A stretch of 64,000 bases of DNA, taken from positions 1,178,001 through 1,242,000 of the forward strand of contig NZ_JAFBDU010000001.1 of assembly GCF_016908395.1 (NCBI RefSeq). The letters are read 5' to 3'. Below the pieces are notes generated by a model, which did not search any database, was not told where the DNA came from, and saw only the letters and a list, made by a program, of their open reading frames with translations. The DNA is from Metabacillus crassostreae. GTDB taxonomy: Bacteria > Bacillota > Bacilli > Bacillales > Bacillaceae. A program made the translations under genes and the position numbers. This document shows positions 1 to 8,957 of the stretch, in pieces; position 1 is the first letter of the stretch, and each line of letters opens with the position of its first letter.

Positions 1-581
1 ATAAATTGTAACTGTCCTTCTAACAAAGCCTTATCATCAACATTCATAGCATTTAATGAATTCATTAAATCCTTCGTATTATTGTTAGGAGGAGAATTAT
101 AACTAGAAAACTCACTTTCCAGTAATTGATTTAATTTTGAGAGGATGCCTTTTTTTATAGGTGAGTCTATTTCAGTAAAATTATTCATTTTACTAACAAT
201 CAGGAGCAAATTTACACCTAAAGGTATATCAAGATTTTCATTACTAAGCTCATTAAATGCTATGTCTGAGTTTAGTACTTCTTTCAATTTTGATAATAAA
301 TCCAAAATAAATTCATCTTGATTTTCTTCAGATATATTATTTGAATCTACCAATCTTAAATTGGAATCTTGTAGAAATTCATTCACCTCATCTAATATAT
401 CTGAAAGATTAGGTAAATCAGGATCTTTTTGTTCAACACTCATTTTTCTATTGCTTGAATTAGCACTTGAATCAATTGAAGATAAGATATTTTTGAATTT
501 ATTTTCACTTGTGTTCGTATTAACTTTTTCTTTAACTTGAGGAGTAACATTTTTCGTTTCAAAAAATAGAGAAATATTCAT
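1..581 (-). CDS. fliK: FliK-like flagellar hook-length control protein, N-terminal part (gene runs off the left edge)
   Basis: About 193 N-terminal residues are present, beginning MNISLFFETK. The sequence is rich in Asn, Ser and Glu with low complexity, as expected of the poorly conserved FliK N-terminal region. The conserved C-terminal Flg_hook domain would lie outside the window. Position directly after ylxF in the fla/che operon is the main support for the name. A strong site (AAAGGGGG) precedes the ATG and lies just after the ylxF stop. FliK is exported as a molecular ruler and switches the export gate from hook to filament substrates through FlhB. The identification rests on context more than on sequence. 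Confidence 0.75.
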   Translation of the reverse strand, partial: MNISLFFETKNVTPQVKEKVNTNTSENKFKNILSSIDSSANSSNRKMSVEQKDPDLPNLSDILDEVNEFLQDSNLRLVDSNNISEENQDEFILDLLSKLKEVLNSDIAFNELSNENLDIPLGVNLLLIVSKMNNFTEIDSPIKKGILSKLNQLLESEFSSYNSPPNNNTKDLMNSLNAMNVDDKALLEGQLQF

Positions 582-596
582 AACAATACCCCCTTT

Positions 597-1196
597 CTAC
601 TGTGCACTTGTTGCTAAAAGATTCGTAAACTTCACAGCATCTTCAACAGTCATCTTTGTCAATATATCAGCAACTTGCTTATCATCTAATGAAGTTAGAA
701 TAAGCATTGCATCATCCTGAGATAGATTAGGAATAATCTCAGCTGCTTTTTTACTTGTCATATTATCGTATAACTTTCCAATATCTTTTGCTTTAGTTTC
801 AGATTCTGAGGTAATATTTATTTCTTCTAACTGTTTTTCTAAAGAACTAATATCTTGATTAAGTTTTTGGATTTCTTTTTCTTTTAAAGTTACATCCTTC
901 TCCAAGGCACTAATCATTGTTGTTTGTTCTTCAATTGTTTGATTTAATTTCTCATTTTCTTCTTCCTCTAAAGATGTTTGCTTTGAGGTGTCTGAGGTTT
1001 CTGCTTGTTCTTCTTTAAATAAATTTTCAATAACAGGTACTTTTTGTAACACAGTTTTTGATTTACCTATAACATCAAAGCCTGCAACAGATAAAATGAC
1101 AACTACTAAAGTAATCGTGAAGAGAATAGGAATCAAAATAACAAAGAAAAACCACTGGATTTTCCCATAATCCTGTTTATCATTTTCATTTTTCAT
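597..1196 (-). CDS. ylxF: YlxF, MotE-like flagellar operon protein
   Basis: A 199-residue protein with one membrane segment near the N-terminus (about residues 14-38), a Glu/Lys-rich coiled coil (about 70-135) and a C-terminal helical region like the MgtE N-terminal domain (motifs AAEIIPNLSQDDA and LTSLDDKQVADILTKM). This is the layout of the MotE family, which in other bacteria acts as a stator or motor chaperone in the periplasm. The role in Bacillus is not settled. It sits between fliJ and fliK, as ylxF does in B. subtilis. The start is preceded by AGGTGAT at a slightly long distance, with several in-register ATG-like triplets nearby, so the exact start is a little uncertain. Confidence 0.85.
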   Translation of the reverse strand: MKNENDKQDYGKIQWFFFVILIPILFTITLVVVILSVAGFDVIGKSKTVLQKVPVIENLFKEEQAETSDTSKQTSLEEEENEKLNQTIEEQTTMISALEKDVTLKEKEIQKLNQDISSLEKQLEEINITSESETKAKDIGKLYDNMTSKKAAEIIPNLSQDDAMLILTSLDDKQVADILTKMTVEDAVKFTNLLATSAQ

Positions 1197-1208
1197 TTTT
1201 CATATCAC

Positions 1209-1652
1209 CTAATTTCCACGATACATATATGACTGAATCGAAAGATCATCCATATGCTTGTTCTCTATATATTTCAAGTCAACTAAATAATCTTCTTGTT
1301 GTTTTTGTTTTAATTTCTCATATTTTTTTACTTCGATATTTTTTTGCATCAATTTAACCTGTTGTTCGTTCATTCTGTTTCTAGTTAAAGAAACTAATTT
1401 TTGGTAATGTGCAATAGTTTTTTCTATATTCGTTACGAATTGTTGGTAATGTCGGATTTCATGAACAGATATTCCTTTATGAAGTCCTGATAAGGTATTC
1501 TCTTCTAAAATTTCTTTTTGTTTCAGAGATTCATATAATTTGTGTGCCATATTTTCAAAATCGTTAACAGATTGGTTGTATTCCGCTAATGATTTCTCTT
1601 TTTCATTTTCTTTTATATCCATTACTTTTTGAAATCGAAATTGAAAAGTCAT
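1209..1652 (-). CDS. fliJ: FliJ, flagellar export chaperone/stalk protein
   Basis: A 147-residue, almost wholly helical, charged protein starting MTFQFRFQKVMDIKENEKEK, typical of FliJ. FliJ forms the coiled-coil stalk inside the FliI hexamer and helps couple ATP hydrolysis and proton flow to export of flagellar substrates. Its ATG overlaps the fliI stop by one base (TAATG), a sign of translational coupling. The N-terminal phrase FRFQKVMD resembles the conserved start of Gram-positive FliJ proteins. Sequence conservation in this family is low, so the context fliI-fliJ-ylxF carries much of the weight. Confidence 0.88.
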   Translation of the reverse strand: MTFQFRFQKVMDIKENEKEKSLAEYNQSVNDFENMAHKLYESLKQKEILEENTLSGLHKGISVHEIRHYQQFVTNIEKTIAHYQKLVSLTRNRMNEQQVKLMQKNIEVKKYEKLKQKQQEDYLVDLKYIENKHMDDLSIQSYMYRGN

Positions 1653-2971
1653 TAAAACTCACCTTTTTCCATAAACTCTATAAGAGAATAGATGCTTTGA
1701 TCGATTGTTACCTTATCTTCAACACTTTGTTTTAAATATGAGATAATTTTTGGATAATATCTTATCGCTTCATCAATTTCTTTTGATGAACCTCGTTTAT
1801 ATGCCCCAATATTAATTAAATCTTCTGAGTTTAAATAGGTTGAAAGAAGATCTCGTAATTTTGTTGCAGATGCTTTATGACTGTCATCAACAATTTGATT
1901 CATAACCCTGCTAATACTTTTTAATACATTAATTGCAGGAAATTGTCCCTTATTTGCTAATTGACGATCTAAAACAATATGACCGTCTAAAATCCCTCTA
2001 ACGGTGTCTGAAATTGGTTCATTTAAATCATCACCATCAACTAGAACTGTATAAAATGCAGTAATTGTTCCTTTTTCATTTGTGCCAGTCCGTTCAAGTA
2101 ACTTCGGTAATATTGCAAAAACCGATGGTGTATACCCCTTTGTAGTAGGTGGTTCTCCTACAGCTAAGCCAATTTCACGTTGAGCCATCGCAACTCGAGT
2201 AACAGAATCCATCATAAACATGACATTTAACCCTTTATCGCGAAAATATTCGGCCACAGCTGTTGCTGTATAAGCAGCCTTGATCCTCATTAATGCAGGT
2301 TGATCTGAAGTAGCTACAATGACAATTGACCGCTTGAGCCCTTCAGGTCCCAAATCGCGTTCAATAAACTCTCTAACCTCTCGACCACGCTCTCCTACTA
2401 GTGCGATCACATTTAAATCAGCATTTGTATTACGAGCAATCATTCCCATTAAAGTACTTTTACCAACACCACTTCCTGCAAAAATACCAACACGTTGGCC
2501 CTTTCCTACAGTTAGTAGGCTATCAATAACCCTTACTCCTACTTCAATCTTTTCATCAATAGGAGGGCGCTTCATTGGATTTGGTGGAGATTGGTCAGTT
2601 GGTACACTTGTTAATCCTGTTGGTAAACTAGATTCATTTAATGGCTGACCAAATGCATTTATTACGTGACCTATCAAGCTTGTACCTACTTTTATCTTAA
2701 GAGGCTCATTTGTTGCCTCTACAATACTTCCAGGAGAAATATTTGTTACTTCCAAATAAGGCATTAATAAAACATTTTCATCCTTAAAGCCAACAACTTC
2801 AGCTGGGATTTTAGTTTTTTGATTAGAGCCTGTGTAAATATAGCATAAATCTCCAATTGAGCTCTCGGGTCCTCTTGATTCAATCATTAACCCAACAACC
2901 CTCTTCACTTTACCAAATCGTTTATAGGAATCTATTGTGTCAATTACTGTCATAAGATCCATTGCTCTCAA
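1652..2971 (-). CDS. fliI: FliI, flagellum-specific export ATPase
   Basis: A 439-residue F1-beta-like ATPase. Walker A is GSGVGKST at about residues 167-174 and the Walker B region is MFMMDSVTR near 252-260. The protein forms the hexameric ATPase of the flagellar type III export apparatus with FliH and FliJ. The frame opens with TTG two codons before the usual ATG; GAGGTGA lies at good spacing for the TTG, so the TTG at 2971 is kept, with ATG at 2962 as the alternative. The fliH stop codon directly precedes the TTG. Full length for the family. Confidence 0.95.
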   Translation of the reverse strand: MRAMDLMTVIDTIDSYKRFGKVKRVVGLMIESRGPESSIGDLCYIYTGSNQKTKIPAEVVGFKDENVLLMPYLEVTNISPGSIVEATNEPLKIKVGTSLIGHVINAFGQPLNESSLPTGLTSVPTDQSPPNPMKRPPIDEKIEVGVRVIDSLLTVGKGQRVGIFAGSGVGKSTLMGMIARNTNADLNVIALVGERGREVREFIERDLGPEGLKRSIVIVATSDQPALMRIKAAYTATAVAEYFRDKGLNVMFMMDSVTRVAMAQREIGLAVGEPPTTKGYTPSVFAILPKLLERTGTNEKGTITAFYTVLVDGDDLNEPISDTVRGILDGHIVLDRQLANKGQFPAINVLKSISRVMNQIVDDSHKASATKLRDLLSTYLNSEDLINIGAYKRGSSKEIDEAIRYYPKIISYLKQSVEDKVTIDQSIYSLIEFMEKGEF

Positions 2972-3748
2972 TTAGTGCTCACCTCTGTTTAAAAATTCTG
3001 TTAGCTGTTGTTTTAATTGCTCTAATTGAGTATCAATACTTAAATCAATTCGTCCATAAGCAGATTCTATAAAACAATCATTCTCATTTAATTCTGCATT
3101 TGCATAAACATTTATGTCTGTGCTATTTGTCACAAGTGATTGTAGTTCATTTTTTTGCCCTAAAACAAATTCATAAAAAACAGGATGAACGTGTATTTTA
3201 ATATTTTCGTAATCCTTCACTTCTAGAAGTGCCTTTTTAACGATAGGTAAAAAGCTTTCAGGTGTATTATCTAAAGTTGAATTCAAGATATTCTCAGCTA
3301 CTTTAATAGCTAGATTCAGTATCTCGTTTTCTGCCATCTGAATTTTTTCATCGTAATTTAATTTAGCCATATCAACAATTTTTTGAGATTCAGTAATAAT
3401 TGACTCGTATTGCCTTAAAGATTCCTGTCTACCAAGCTCTATACCTTCAGCGTATCCTTCTTGTCTAGCCATCTCAAATACTTGTTCACGTTCTTCATCC
3501 CATAACGTCTTCTCATGAGTAAGCTGTTCCATTATTCTAGTTTTTTCTTCAATCGCTTCTTGAACAAGTCGTTCAGCTTCATCATTTGCTTTTTGAATAA
3601 TTAACGACGATTGAAGAGTGATTTCCGGATCTTGGACCTCTTTATATTTGTCACTTAGTATGTCTTGTAAGGTTTGAACTGATATTTGTCTTCCATCTTG
3701 ATTATTTCTGGTAAAATGTGACTTAATAAGCCTAGACAATAATATCAT
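2972..3748 (-). CDS. fliH: FliH, flagellar export ATPase regulator
   Basis: A glutamate- and lysine-rich helical protein (about 258 residues from the ATG) with the FliH/V-type ATPase subunit E pattern: a long coiled coil (about 55-150) followed by a compact C-terminal domain with AENEILNLAIKVAENIL. It binds FliI and holds it at the export gate and C-ring. The open frame could start upstream at a TTG (3766), but GGTGGAGGAG lies inside that extension, so ATG 3748 or the TTG at 3739 is more likely. Either start overlaps the end of fliG by some bases, as expected for coupled translation. Confidence 0.88.
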   Translation of the reverse strand: MILLSRLIKSHFTRNNQDGRQISVQTLQDILSDKYKEVQDPEITLQSSLIIQKANDEAERLVQEAIEEKTRIMEQLTHEKTLWDEEREQVFEMARQEGYAEGIELGRQESLRQYESIITESQKIVDMAKLNYDEKIQMAENEILNLAIKVAENILNSTLDNTPESFLPIVKKALLEVKDYENIKIHVHPVFYEFVLGQKNELQSLVTNSTDINVYANAELNENDCFIESAYGRIDLSIDTQLEQLKQQLTEFLNRGEH

Positions 3749-4748
3749 CTCCTCCACCACGGGCAATGACTATTTCACCTGCTTCTTCAAGTCGTCTAAT
3801 CACTCCAACAATTCTTGATTGAGCCTCTTCTACATCTCGGAGTCTTACAGGGCCCATATATTCCATTTCCTCTTTGAATGTGTCTACCATTCGTTTAGAC
3901 ATATTCTTGAATACAACATCACGTACTTCTTCGCTAGCAACTTTAAGAGATAGCATTAAATCGTCGTTTTCTACATCTCTTATGACACGCTGAATAGCAC
4001 GGTTATCAAGAGTAACAATATCTTCAAATACAAACATTCGCTTTTTAATCTCTTCTGCAAGCATTGGATCTTGGATTTCTAATGAATCAAGTATCGTTCT
4101 CTCTGTAGTTCTATCTACACCATTTAACACTTCAACAACTGCTTCAATACCACCAGTTTGTGTGTAATCCTGAGTCACAGTTGAAGATAATTTTCTTTCT
4201 AGTATTTGTTCTACTTCATTGATAATTTCTGGTGCAGTTCGATCCATAACAGCAATCCTTCTAGCAACATCAGCTTGCAATTCTTGTGGAAGTTCAGATA
4301 AAATCTGTCCAGATTGTGCTGGCTCTAAATAAGACAAAATGAGTGAAATTGTTTGTGGATGCTCATTTTGGATAAAATTCAATATTTGGGACGGATCAGC
4401 TTTTCTAGCAAAATCGAAAGGCCTTACCTGTAATGATGATGTTAAACGGTGAATAATACTTGATGCTTTTTCTTCACCTAACGCTTTTTCTAGCACCTGC
4501 TTAGCGTATGAAATACCACCCTGAGAAATAAAATCTTGAGCCATTGCAATATCGTGAAATTCTTCAATTATCTCTTCTTTTTTATTAGCTTCAACTTTTC
4601 GAACTCCTGATATTTCTAAAGTTAGTTTTTCAATTTCTTCTTCTGATAAATGTTTATAAACTGACGCTGACACTTCAGGACCTAAAGAGATTAAGAGAAT
4701 GGCAGCTTTTTGTTTACCATTTAACGTGTTATTTTCTTTCCTAGCCAA
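3732..4748 (-). CDS. fliG: FliG, flagellar motor switch protein
   Basis: A 338-residue protein of family length. It carries the conserved central motif EHPQTISLILSYL (about 127-139) and the C-terminal torque helix region (LDNRAIQRVIRDVENDDL, about 246-263) with the charged residues that meet MotA. FliG joins the FliF ring to the switch and sets rotation direction. The start is TTG (MARKENN), preceded by AGGGGG at good spacing; this start matches the B. subtilis N-terminus. It lies 12 bases after fliF. Confidence 0.97.
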   Translation of the reverse strand: MARKENNTLNGKQKAAILLISLGPEVSASVYKHLSEEEIEKLTLEISGVRKVEANKKEEIIEEFHDIAMAQDFISQGGISYAKQVLEKALGEEKASSIIHRLTSSLQVRPFDFARKADPSQILNFIQNEHPQTISLILSYLEPAQSGQILSELPQELQADVARRIAVMDRTAPEIINEVEQILERKLSSTVTQDYTQTGGIEAVVEVLNGVDRTTERTILDSLEIQDPMLAEEIKKRMFVFEDIVTLDNRAIQRVIRDVENDDLMLSLKVASEEVRDVVFKNMSKRMVDTFKEEMEYMGPVRLRDVEEAQSRIVGVIRRLEEAGEIVIARGGGDDIIV

Positions 4749-4760
4749 TATCTTAACCCC

Positions 4761-6362
4761 CTAATCCTCTGAAATCCATGTACGAAGAAGTTTGGCGAAA
4801 TCTTCCGGTTTTTCTTTTGCCATTTTCTCTAGTTGCTTCTTACGAACAGTTCCTTCAGTTTCAACTTCATTATTTATATCCTGTACATTAATTGGATCTT
4901 GTATTTCAAATTCTTCATCTTCAAATTCTTCTTTTTCTTGTTTCTTCTTTCTAACCAGTAAAATTATTAGAATAACAATTGCCAATAATAGTACTCCAGC
5001 AACGATCCAAATCCACATTGGGATTGCTTGCTCAGCTTGTGCTTCAGCAAATTGTTGCTTACCATCAAACGCTTGAACAGATACTACAACCTTATTTGCA
5101 ATTTCTTCATCTGTTAATGGTTCTTCATTGGCTTCCTTATTTATAGATGTTCGTATAACTGTAGAGAGAATTTGTTGAATATCTTCTTCTCTTTCAGGAG
5201 TGAAAGATAATGGATCATCCGGATCTGGTGGTTCAACCATTACTTGTATCCCTAAATCACGAACTTTGTATGGACTTTCAACTATTTGTTTATTAATCCG
5301 GTTTACTTCATTATTAATTCTTTCCTCAATTCGTTCGTAATCACCATCACCAGTACCCTCTGCTGCTCCTTCGTAACCTGGGATATCCTCAGCACCAGCA
5401 CCGTTTACACCACCAGCAGCTGCAGCACCGTTACCTGTATAAGCTTCTGTTATTCTTTCAACACTAACAGCAATACCTTCATCATTTCCTTCAACAACTG
5501 GAGAAACTAGGTTTTCTTCTCTCGTTTCTTGGGTAAAGTCTATATCAGTAGTTACTGCTACAACAACTTTATCCTGACCCATCATTGTACCTAAAAGCTT
5601 TTGAACATTTCGTTGTATATCCTGTTCAATTTGCGATTTAATTTCTTGTTGTGAAGCATAATTTGCACCTTGAGATGAATTTGTTCCATTATTTAGGTCA
5701 TAATAATTAAAGTTTTGGTCCATTATGACGATATTATCTGTAGTAAGATTTGGTACACTTTTAGAAACTAAATGAAATAATGCATTTACATTTTCTTGAT
5801 CTAACTGAGAACCAGGTTTTAAGTTAAGAACAACTGATGCTGATGAGCCTTCAACTTGATCGCCTACGAAAACTGATTCAGTTGGAAGGTTGATCATTAC
5901 ACTTGCATCATTTACTCCCTCAATACCCTTCATTAAGTTTGCTAGCTCAGTTTGTGTGGCTTTTAGTTTAATAACATCAAACTCTTTATCTGTCATTCCA
6001 AAACCAGTGTCTTGTCCAAAAAAGGAATAATCAATAACTCCAGAGTTTGGAACTCCTTCTGCAGCAAGTTCAACCATTAATGAATCAACTAATTCTTTTG
6101 GAACCAAGATTGATGAACCATTATTTATAATTTCTGATTTAACTCCTTTAGCATCTAACGTTTCTTTTATCTGCCCTGTCTCTGCTGGTGAGAGATTTGA
6201 GTATAGAGGGACCAAATTAGGCTTAGAGATAAAATAAGTTAGCGAACCAGCTATAACAAAAAACAAAATTGTACTAACTATTGCTAGTGTTTTTTGTCCT
6301 TTGGTTCTGCCTTGCCAAATAGTTAATAGTTTATTTTTAGTGTTCGTTAGTTTCTCGTTCAT
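4761..6362 (-). CDS. fliF: FliF, flagellar MS-ring protein
   Basis: A 533-residue membrane protein with a first transmembrane helix at about 25-45, a large extracellular YscJ/FliF domain, a Gly/Ala-rich loop (about 310-340), a second transmembrane helix at about 447-469 and a 64-residue acidic cytoplasmic tail. The tail ends in KPEDFAKLLRTWISED, the segment that binds FliG. FliF assembles first and forms the MS-ring that houses the export apparatus. The next gene is fliG, its direct partner. Confidence 0.97.
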   Translation of the reverse strand: MNEKLTNTKNKLLTIWQGRTKGQKTLAIVSTILFFVIAGSLTYFISKPNLVPLYSNLSPAETGQIKETLDAKGVKSEIINNGSSILVPKELVDSLMVELAAEGVPNSGVIDYSFFGQDTGFGMTDKEFDVIKLKATQTELANLMKGIEGVNDASVMINLPTESVFVGDQVEGSSASVVLNLKPGSQLDQENVNALFHLVSKSVPNLTTDNIVIMDQNFNYYDLNNGTNSSQGANYASQQEIKSQIEQDIQRNVQKLLGTMMGQDKVVVAVTTDIDFTQETREENLVSPVVEGNDEGIAVSVERITEAYTGNGAAAAGGVNGAGAEDIPGYEGAAEGTGDGDYERIEERINNEVNRINKQIVESPYKVRDLGIQVMVEPPDPDDPLSFTPEREEDIQQILSTVIRTSINKEANEEPLTDEEIANKVVVSVQAFDGKQQFAEAQAEQAIPMWIWIVAGVLLLAIVILIILLVRKKKQEKEEFEDEEFEIQDPINVQDINNEVETEGTVRKKQLEKMAKEKPEDFAKLLRTWISED

Positions 6363-6424
6363 TCCATAAAATCCCCCGGTTACGATGACATGCGTTTTTT
6401 CTTACTTATAACATCAACTAGTAA

Positions 6425-6751
6425 TTAAACTTGCATTCTCATCATCTCTTGATAGGCTTCTATTACTTTATTCCGTACTTCAACAGCCATTGTTAATGCA
6501 ACACTTGATTTTTGAGCAGAAATCATCACATCATGTAATTCAACATTTTGACCACTAGCAAGGGCATTCGTCATTTTGTCTGAATTAGTTTGTGCTTGAT
6601 TAACTTGATTTATTGACTCTTTCAAAAAATCTCCAAAGCTTACATTGTTTGTAGCAGTATTTTTATCTAATCCGATTGCTGGTTTTTGTTGTAGTTGTGT
6701 TTGTTGTAATTGTTGTGTTGCAATTTGAAATGGACTAACGCGATTTATCAT
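6425..6751 (-). CDS. fliE: FliE, hook-basal body junction protein
   Basis: A 108-residue protein with a Gln-rich N-terminal third and the conserved FliE core SFGDFLKESINQVNQAQ followed by VELHDVMISAQKSSVAL and RNKVIEAYQEMMRMQV at the C-terminus. FliE links the MS-ring to the rod and is among the first exported substrates. It follows flgC by nine bases. The N-terminal start MINRVSPF is supported by position after AGGTGAGATGA. Confidence 0.95.
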   Translation of the reverse strand: MINRVSPFQIATQQLQQTQLQQKPAIGLDKNTATNNVSFGDFLKESINQVNQAQTNSDKMTNALASGQNVELHDVMISAQKSSVALTMAVEVRNKVIEAYQEMMRMQV

Positions 6752-6760
6752 TCATCTCAC

Positions 6761-7210
6761 CTATTTCCCGATTTCTAAAGCTTTCATTAACATTCCCTTT
6801 GTTGCGTTCATCGTAGTTACATTTGCTTCATATGAACGTGTACTACTTATTAAATCAACCATTTCTTTTAATGGATCAACATTTGGCATTGCAACATATC
6901 CTTCATCATTCGCATCTGGATGCTCTGGATCATAGATAAGTTCAAATGGTGTATCATCTTCTACTATTTCAGTAACTTTTACACCATCTGTTTTAGCTGA
7001 AGATCCCATTGCTTTATTCAAAAAAGATGAAAAATTAGTACCATTGGGCTGAGTAACAACCATTTTTCTTCGATATGGTTGCCATTCACCATCAATAAAT
7101 TCCCCTCTAGTTGTATCCATATTAGCCATATTTGAAGAAATAACATCCATTCTAACTCTCTGTGCTGTTAATGCAGAACCAGATGTATTAATCGCATGAA
7201 AAATTGACAT
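6761..7210 (-). CDS. flgC: FlgC, flagellar proximal rod protein
   Basis: A 149-residue rod protein. The N-terminus has the axial-protein pattern MSIFHAINTSGSALTAQRVR followed by MDVISSNMANMDT, the equivalent of the ANxxT motif of rod and hook proteins. The C-terminus has the heptad segment SYEANVTTMNATKGMLMKAL. The two ends pair as a coiled coil in the rod. It lies two bases after flgB. Confidence 0.96.
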   Translation of the reverse strand: MSIFHAINTSGSALTAQRVRMDVISSNMANMDTTRGEFIDGEWQPYRRKMVVTQPNGTNFSSFLNKAMGSSAKTDGVKVTEIVEDDTPFELIYDPEHPDANDEGYVAMPNVDPLKEMVDLISSTRSYEANVTTMNATKGMLMKALEIGK

Positions 7211-7212
7211 AA

Positions 7213-7602
7213 TTACCTTCCACCTTTAATTACTGTTTTTAACGAATTATATTTACTACTTAAACGATCAATCAACGCATTATATTGAATCTGGTTTTTT
7301 GCCATTGCAGTCATTTCTTGATCAATATCAACATTATTTCCATTGTGTTGATAGTTGGTGTTATTTTTCGTTACAATTTGATGAGCTCTAGAAGCAGAAC
7401 CAAAGTCTATGTGTTTTTCATTTGTTTTAATTGCATTAAACTTACTCATCTCATTTGACAGAGCTTTATTAAAACGTACATCTTGGGCTTTATAATTTGG
7501 TGTATCTATATTGGCAATATTATTTGATATTACTTTCTGTTTTGCAGTCGAATATGATATTGCATTTTCTAAGTTTGTAATTGTGCCTGAAATAAGTTTC
7601 AT
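7213..7602 (-). CDS. flgB: FlgB, flagellar proximal rod protein
   Basis: A 129-residue protein with the conserved N-terminal rod motif KQKVISNNIANIDTPNYKA (about 22-40) and the C-terminal segment QIQYNALIDRLSSKYNSLK. First gene of the fla/che operon; a GAGGGG site lies just before the ATG. The 545 bases upstream separate it from codY and must hold its main promoter(s). Confidence 0.96.
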   Translation of the reverse strand: MKLISGTITNLENAISYSTAKQKVISNNIANIDTPNYKAQDVRFNKALSNEMSKFNAIKTNEKHIDFGSASRAHQIVTKNNTNYQHNGNNVDIDQEMTAMAKNQIQYNALIDRLSSKYNSLKTVIKGGR

Positions 7603-8106
7603 AGTGTCCCCTCACAAAATAATAAATACGATCGTATCGTATAGTGTCGAAATCTGTTACTTGATATTTCAATTGTATGAAATAATAGTCTTAAAGTCTA
7701 TCAAGACTTTGTAAAAAAAAGTCGGATTTTCTATATATTTTACATTAAGGACTATTGGACTATGCGCATTGTTAACTGAATTTTAATGTTAAAGTAGCAT
7801 ATTACAAAGGTTTAACAGATATTGAGGGGTGTTATTTCTTCTTGTACAAACGTAACACATTTTTCGACAAATCCCTACATATAATTTTTTTCCAATTTTA
7901 ATAACAGATGCAGGATTTATTAATCAGATTAGTGTAAATAAGTAAGAATTACACAATTGTTTCATTACTATTATTAACAATCCAAAGACCTAGGAAAAAC
8001 TTACCTCACCTCTTCACTCTCTATGAGTTAATAAATAACCTTTGATGAAAATTCAAATGTTGAGGCACCAATTAAACTAAAAACTTAAGGTTTCGTTATA
8101 AAACAG
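7603..8106 (-). promoter_or_regulatory. Intergenic control region upstream of flgB (fla/che operon)
   Basis: About 500 bases without a convincing gene between the codY terminator and flgB. On the minus strand there is a weak SigD-like arrangement (TAAA, then TCCGACTT 12 bases on, about 7722-7745), imperfect in both the second box and spacing. Other structure: a perfect 7-bp inverted repeat AAAGTCT/AGACTTT with four-base loop (7694-7711), a tandem eight-base near repeat GGACTATT GGACTATG (about 7749-7764), a GTGTTA/TAACAC inverted repeat and a palindromic ACGATCGT stretch near 7628. I could not pick out a good SigA promoter. In B. subtilis this operon is driven by SigA and SigD promoters and bound by DegU/SwrA and CodY. 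Confidence 0.45.
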
Positions 8107-8147
8107 AAAAAAGCACCTCTATTTTAAAAATAGAAGTGCTTTTTTTA
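8107..8147 (-). terminator. Rho-independent terminator of codY
   Basis: On the minus strand GCACTTCTATTTT pairs with AAAATAGAGGTGC and is followed by six T. It begins directly after the codY stop and separates the hslVU-codY operon from fla/che. Confidence 0.92.
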
Positions 8148-8927
8148 TTAATTTGCTTTCATTTTTTCTAATTCTAAAAGAAACTTATCATTTAAAACTT
8201 TAATATATGTCCCCTTCATTCCTAAAGAGCGGGACTCAATAACTCCTGCACTTTCAAGCTTTCTTAGTGCATTTACAATAACTGAACGTGTAATTCCAAC
8301 TCTGTCTGCAATTTTACTTGCTACTAACAAGCCTTCATTACCATTTAACTCTTCAAATATATGCTCAATCGCTTCGAGTTCACTATATGATAGAGAGCTT
8401 ATCGCCATTTGAACAACAGCTTTACTTCGAGCTTCTTCCTCAATTTCTTCTGCTTTTTCTCGTAGAATTTCCATTCCAACTACAGTTGCTCCATATTCAG
8501 CTAAAATTAAATCTTCGTCTTCAAATTGTTCTTGGACTCTTGCTAAGATCAACGTACCTAGACGTTCACCGCCTCCAATAATAGGAACAATAGTAGTCAA
8601 ACCATTTTTGAACAATTCACGATTTTCAATCGGAAATGCCGTATATTCACTGTAAACATCAATATTTGATGAAGTTTCAGTTATATTAAATAGATTATTC
8701 GTATATCCTTCTGGAAATTGACGATCCTCTAACATTTTTTTCATTCTTTCATTTTCAATTAACTGATTTACTGCAAAACCTAAAAGCTTTCCTCTTCTGC
8801 TTACAACGAATATATTCGCTAAGATCACTTCACTTAATGTTTCGGACATCTCCTTGAAGTTCACTGGTTTTCCTGCTGCTTTTTGAAGCATTGCGTTAAT
8901 TTTACGCGTTTTTTGTAATAGAGCCAT
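8148..8927 (-). CDS. codY: CodY, GTP- and branched-chain-amino-acid-sensing global regulator
   Basis: A 259-residue protein when started at [11 protein letters not shown], the length and N-terminus of B. subtilis CodY. The N-terminal GAF domain (about 1-155) binds isoleucine/valine; the C-terminal winged helix-turn-helix ([20 protein letters not shown], about 203-222) binds the AATTTTCWGAAAATT box. CodY represses stationary-phase, amino-acid and motility genes in rich medium. The frame is open seven codons further upstream, but GGAGGAACC lies at ideal spacing for the inner ATG. Last gene of a xerC-hslV-hslU-codY operon as in B. subtilis; the fla/che operon follows after a terminator. Confidence 0.97.
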   Translation of the reverse strand: MALLQKTRKINAMLQKAAGKPVNFKEMSETLSEVILANIFVVSRRGKLLGFAVNQLIENERMKKMLEDRQFPEGYTNNLFNITETSSNIDVYSEYTAFPIENRELFKNGLTTIVPIIGGGERLGTLILARVQEQFEDEDLILAEYGATVVGMEILREKAEEIEEEARSKAVVQMAISSLSYSELEAIEHIFEELNGNEGLLVASKIADRVGITRSVIVNALRKLESAGVIESRSLGMKGTYIKVLNDKFLLELEKMKAN

Positions 8928-8957
8928 AATTGGTTCCTCCTGTAACATATTAAGTTG

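Noticed and set aside
2319-2648. Plus-strand 109-codon frame within fliI
   Set aside because: Antisense to the fliI ATPase core; a codon-bias shadow.
8041-8062. Possible CodY box (minus strand AATTTTC) between codY and flgB
   Set aside because: Only the left half matches AATTTTCWGAAAATT; the right half has too many mismatches in such AT-rich DNA.
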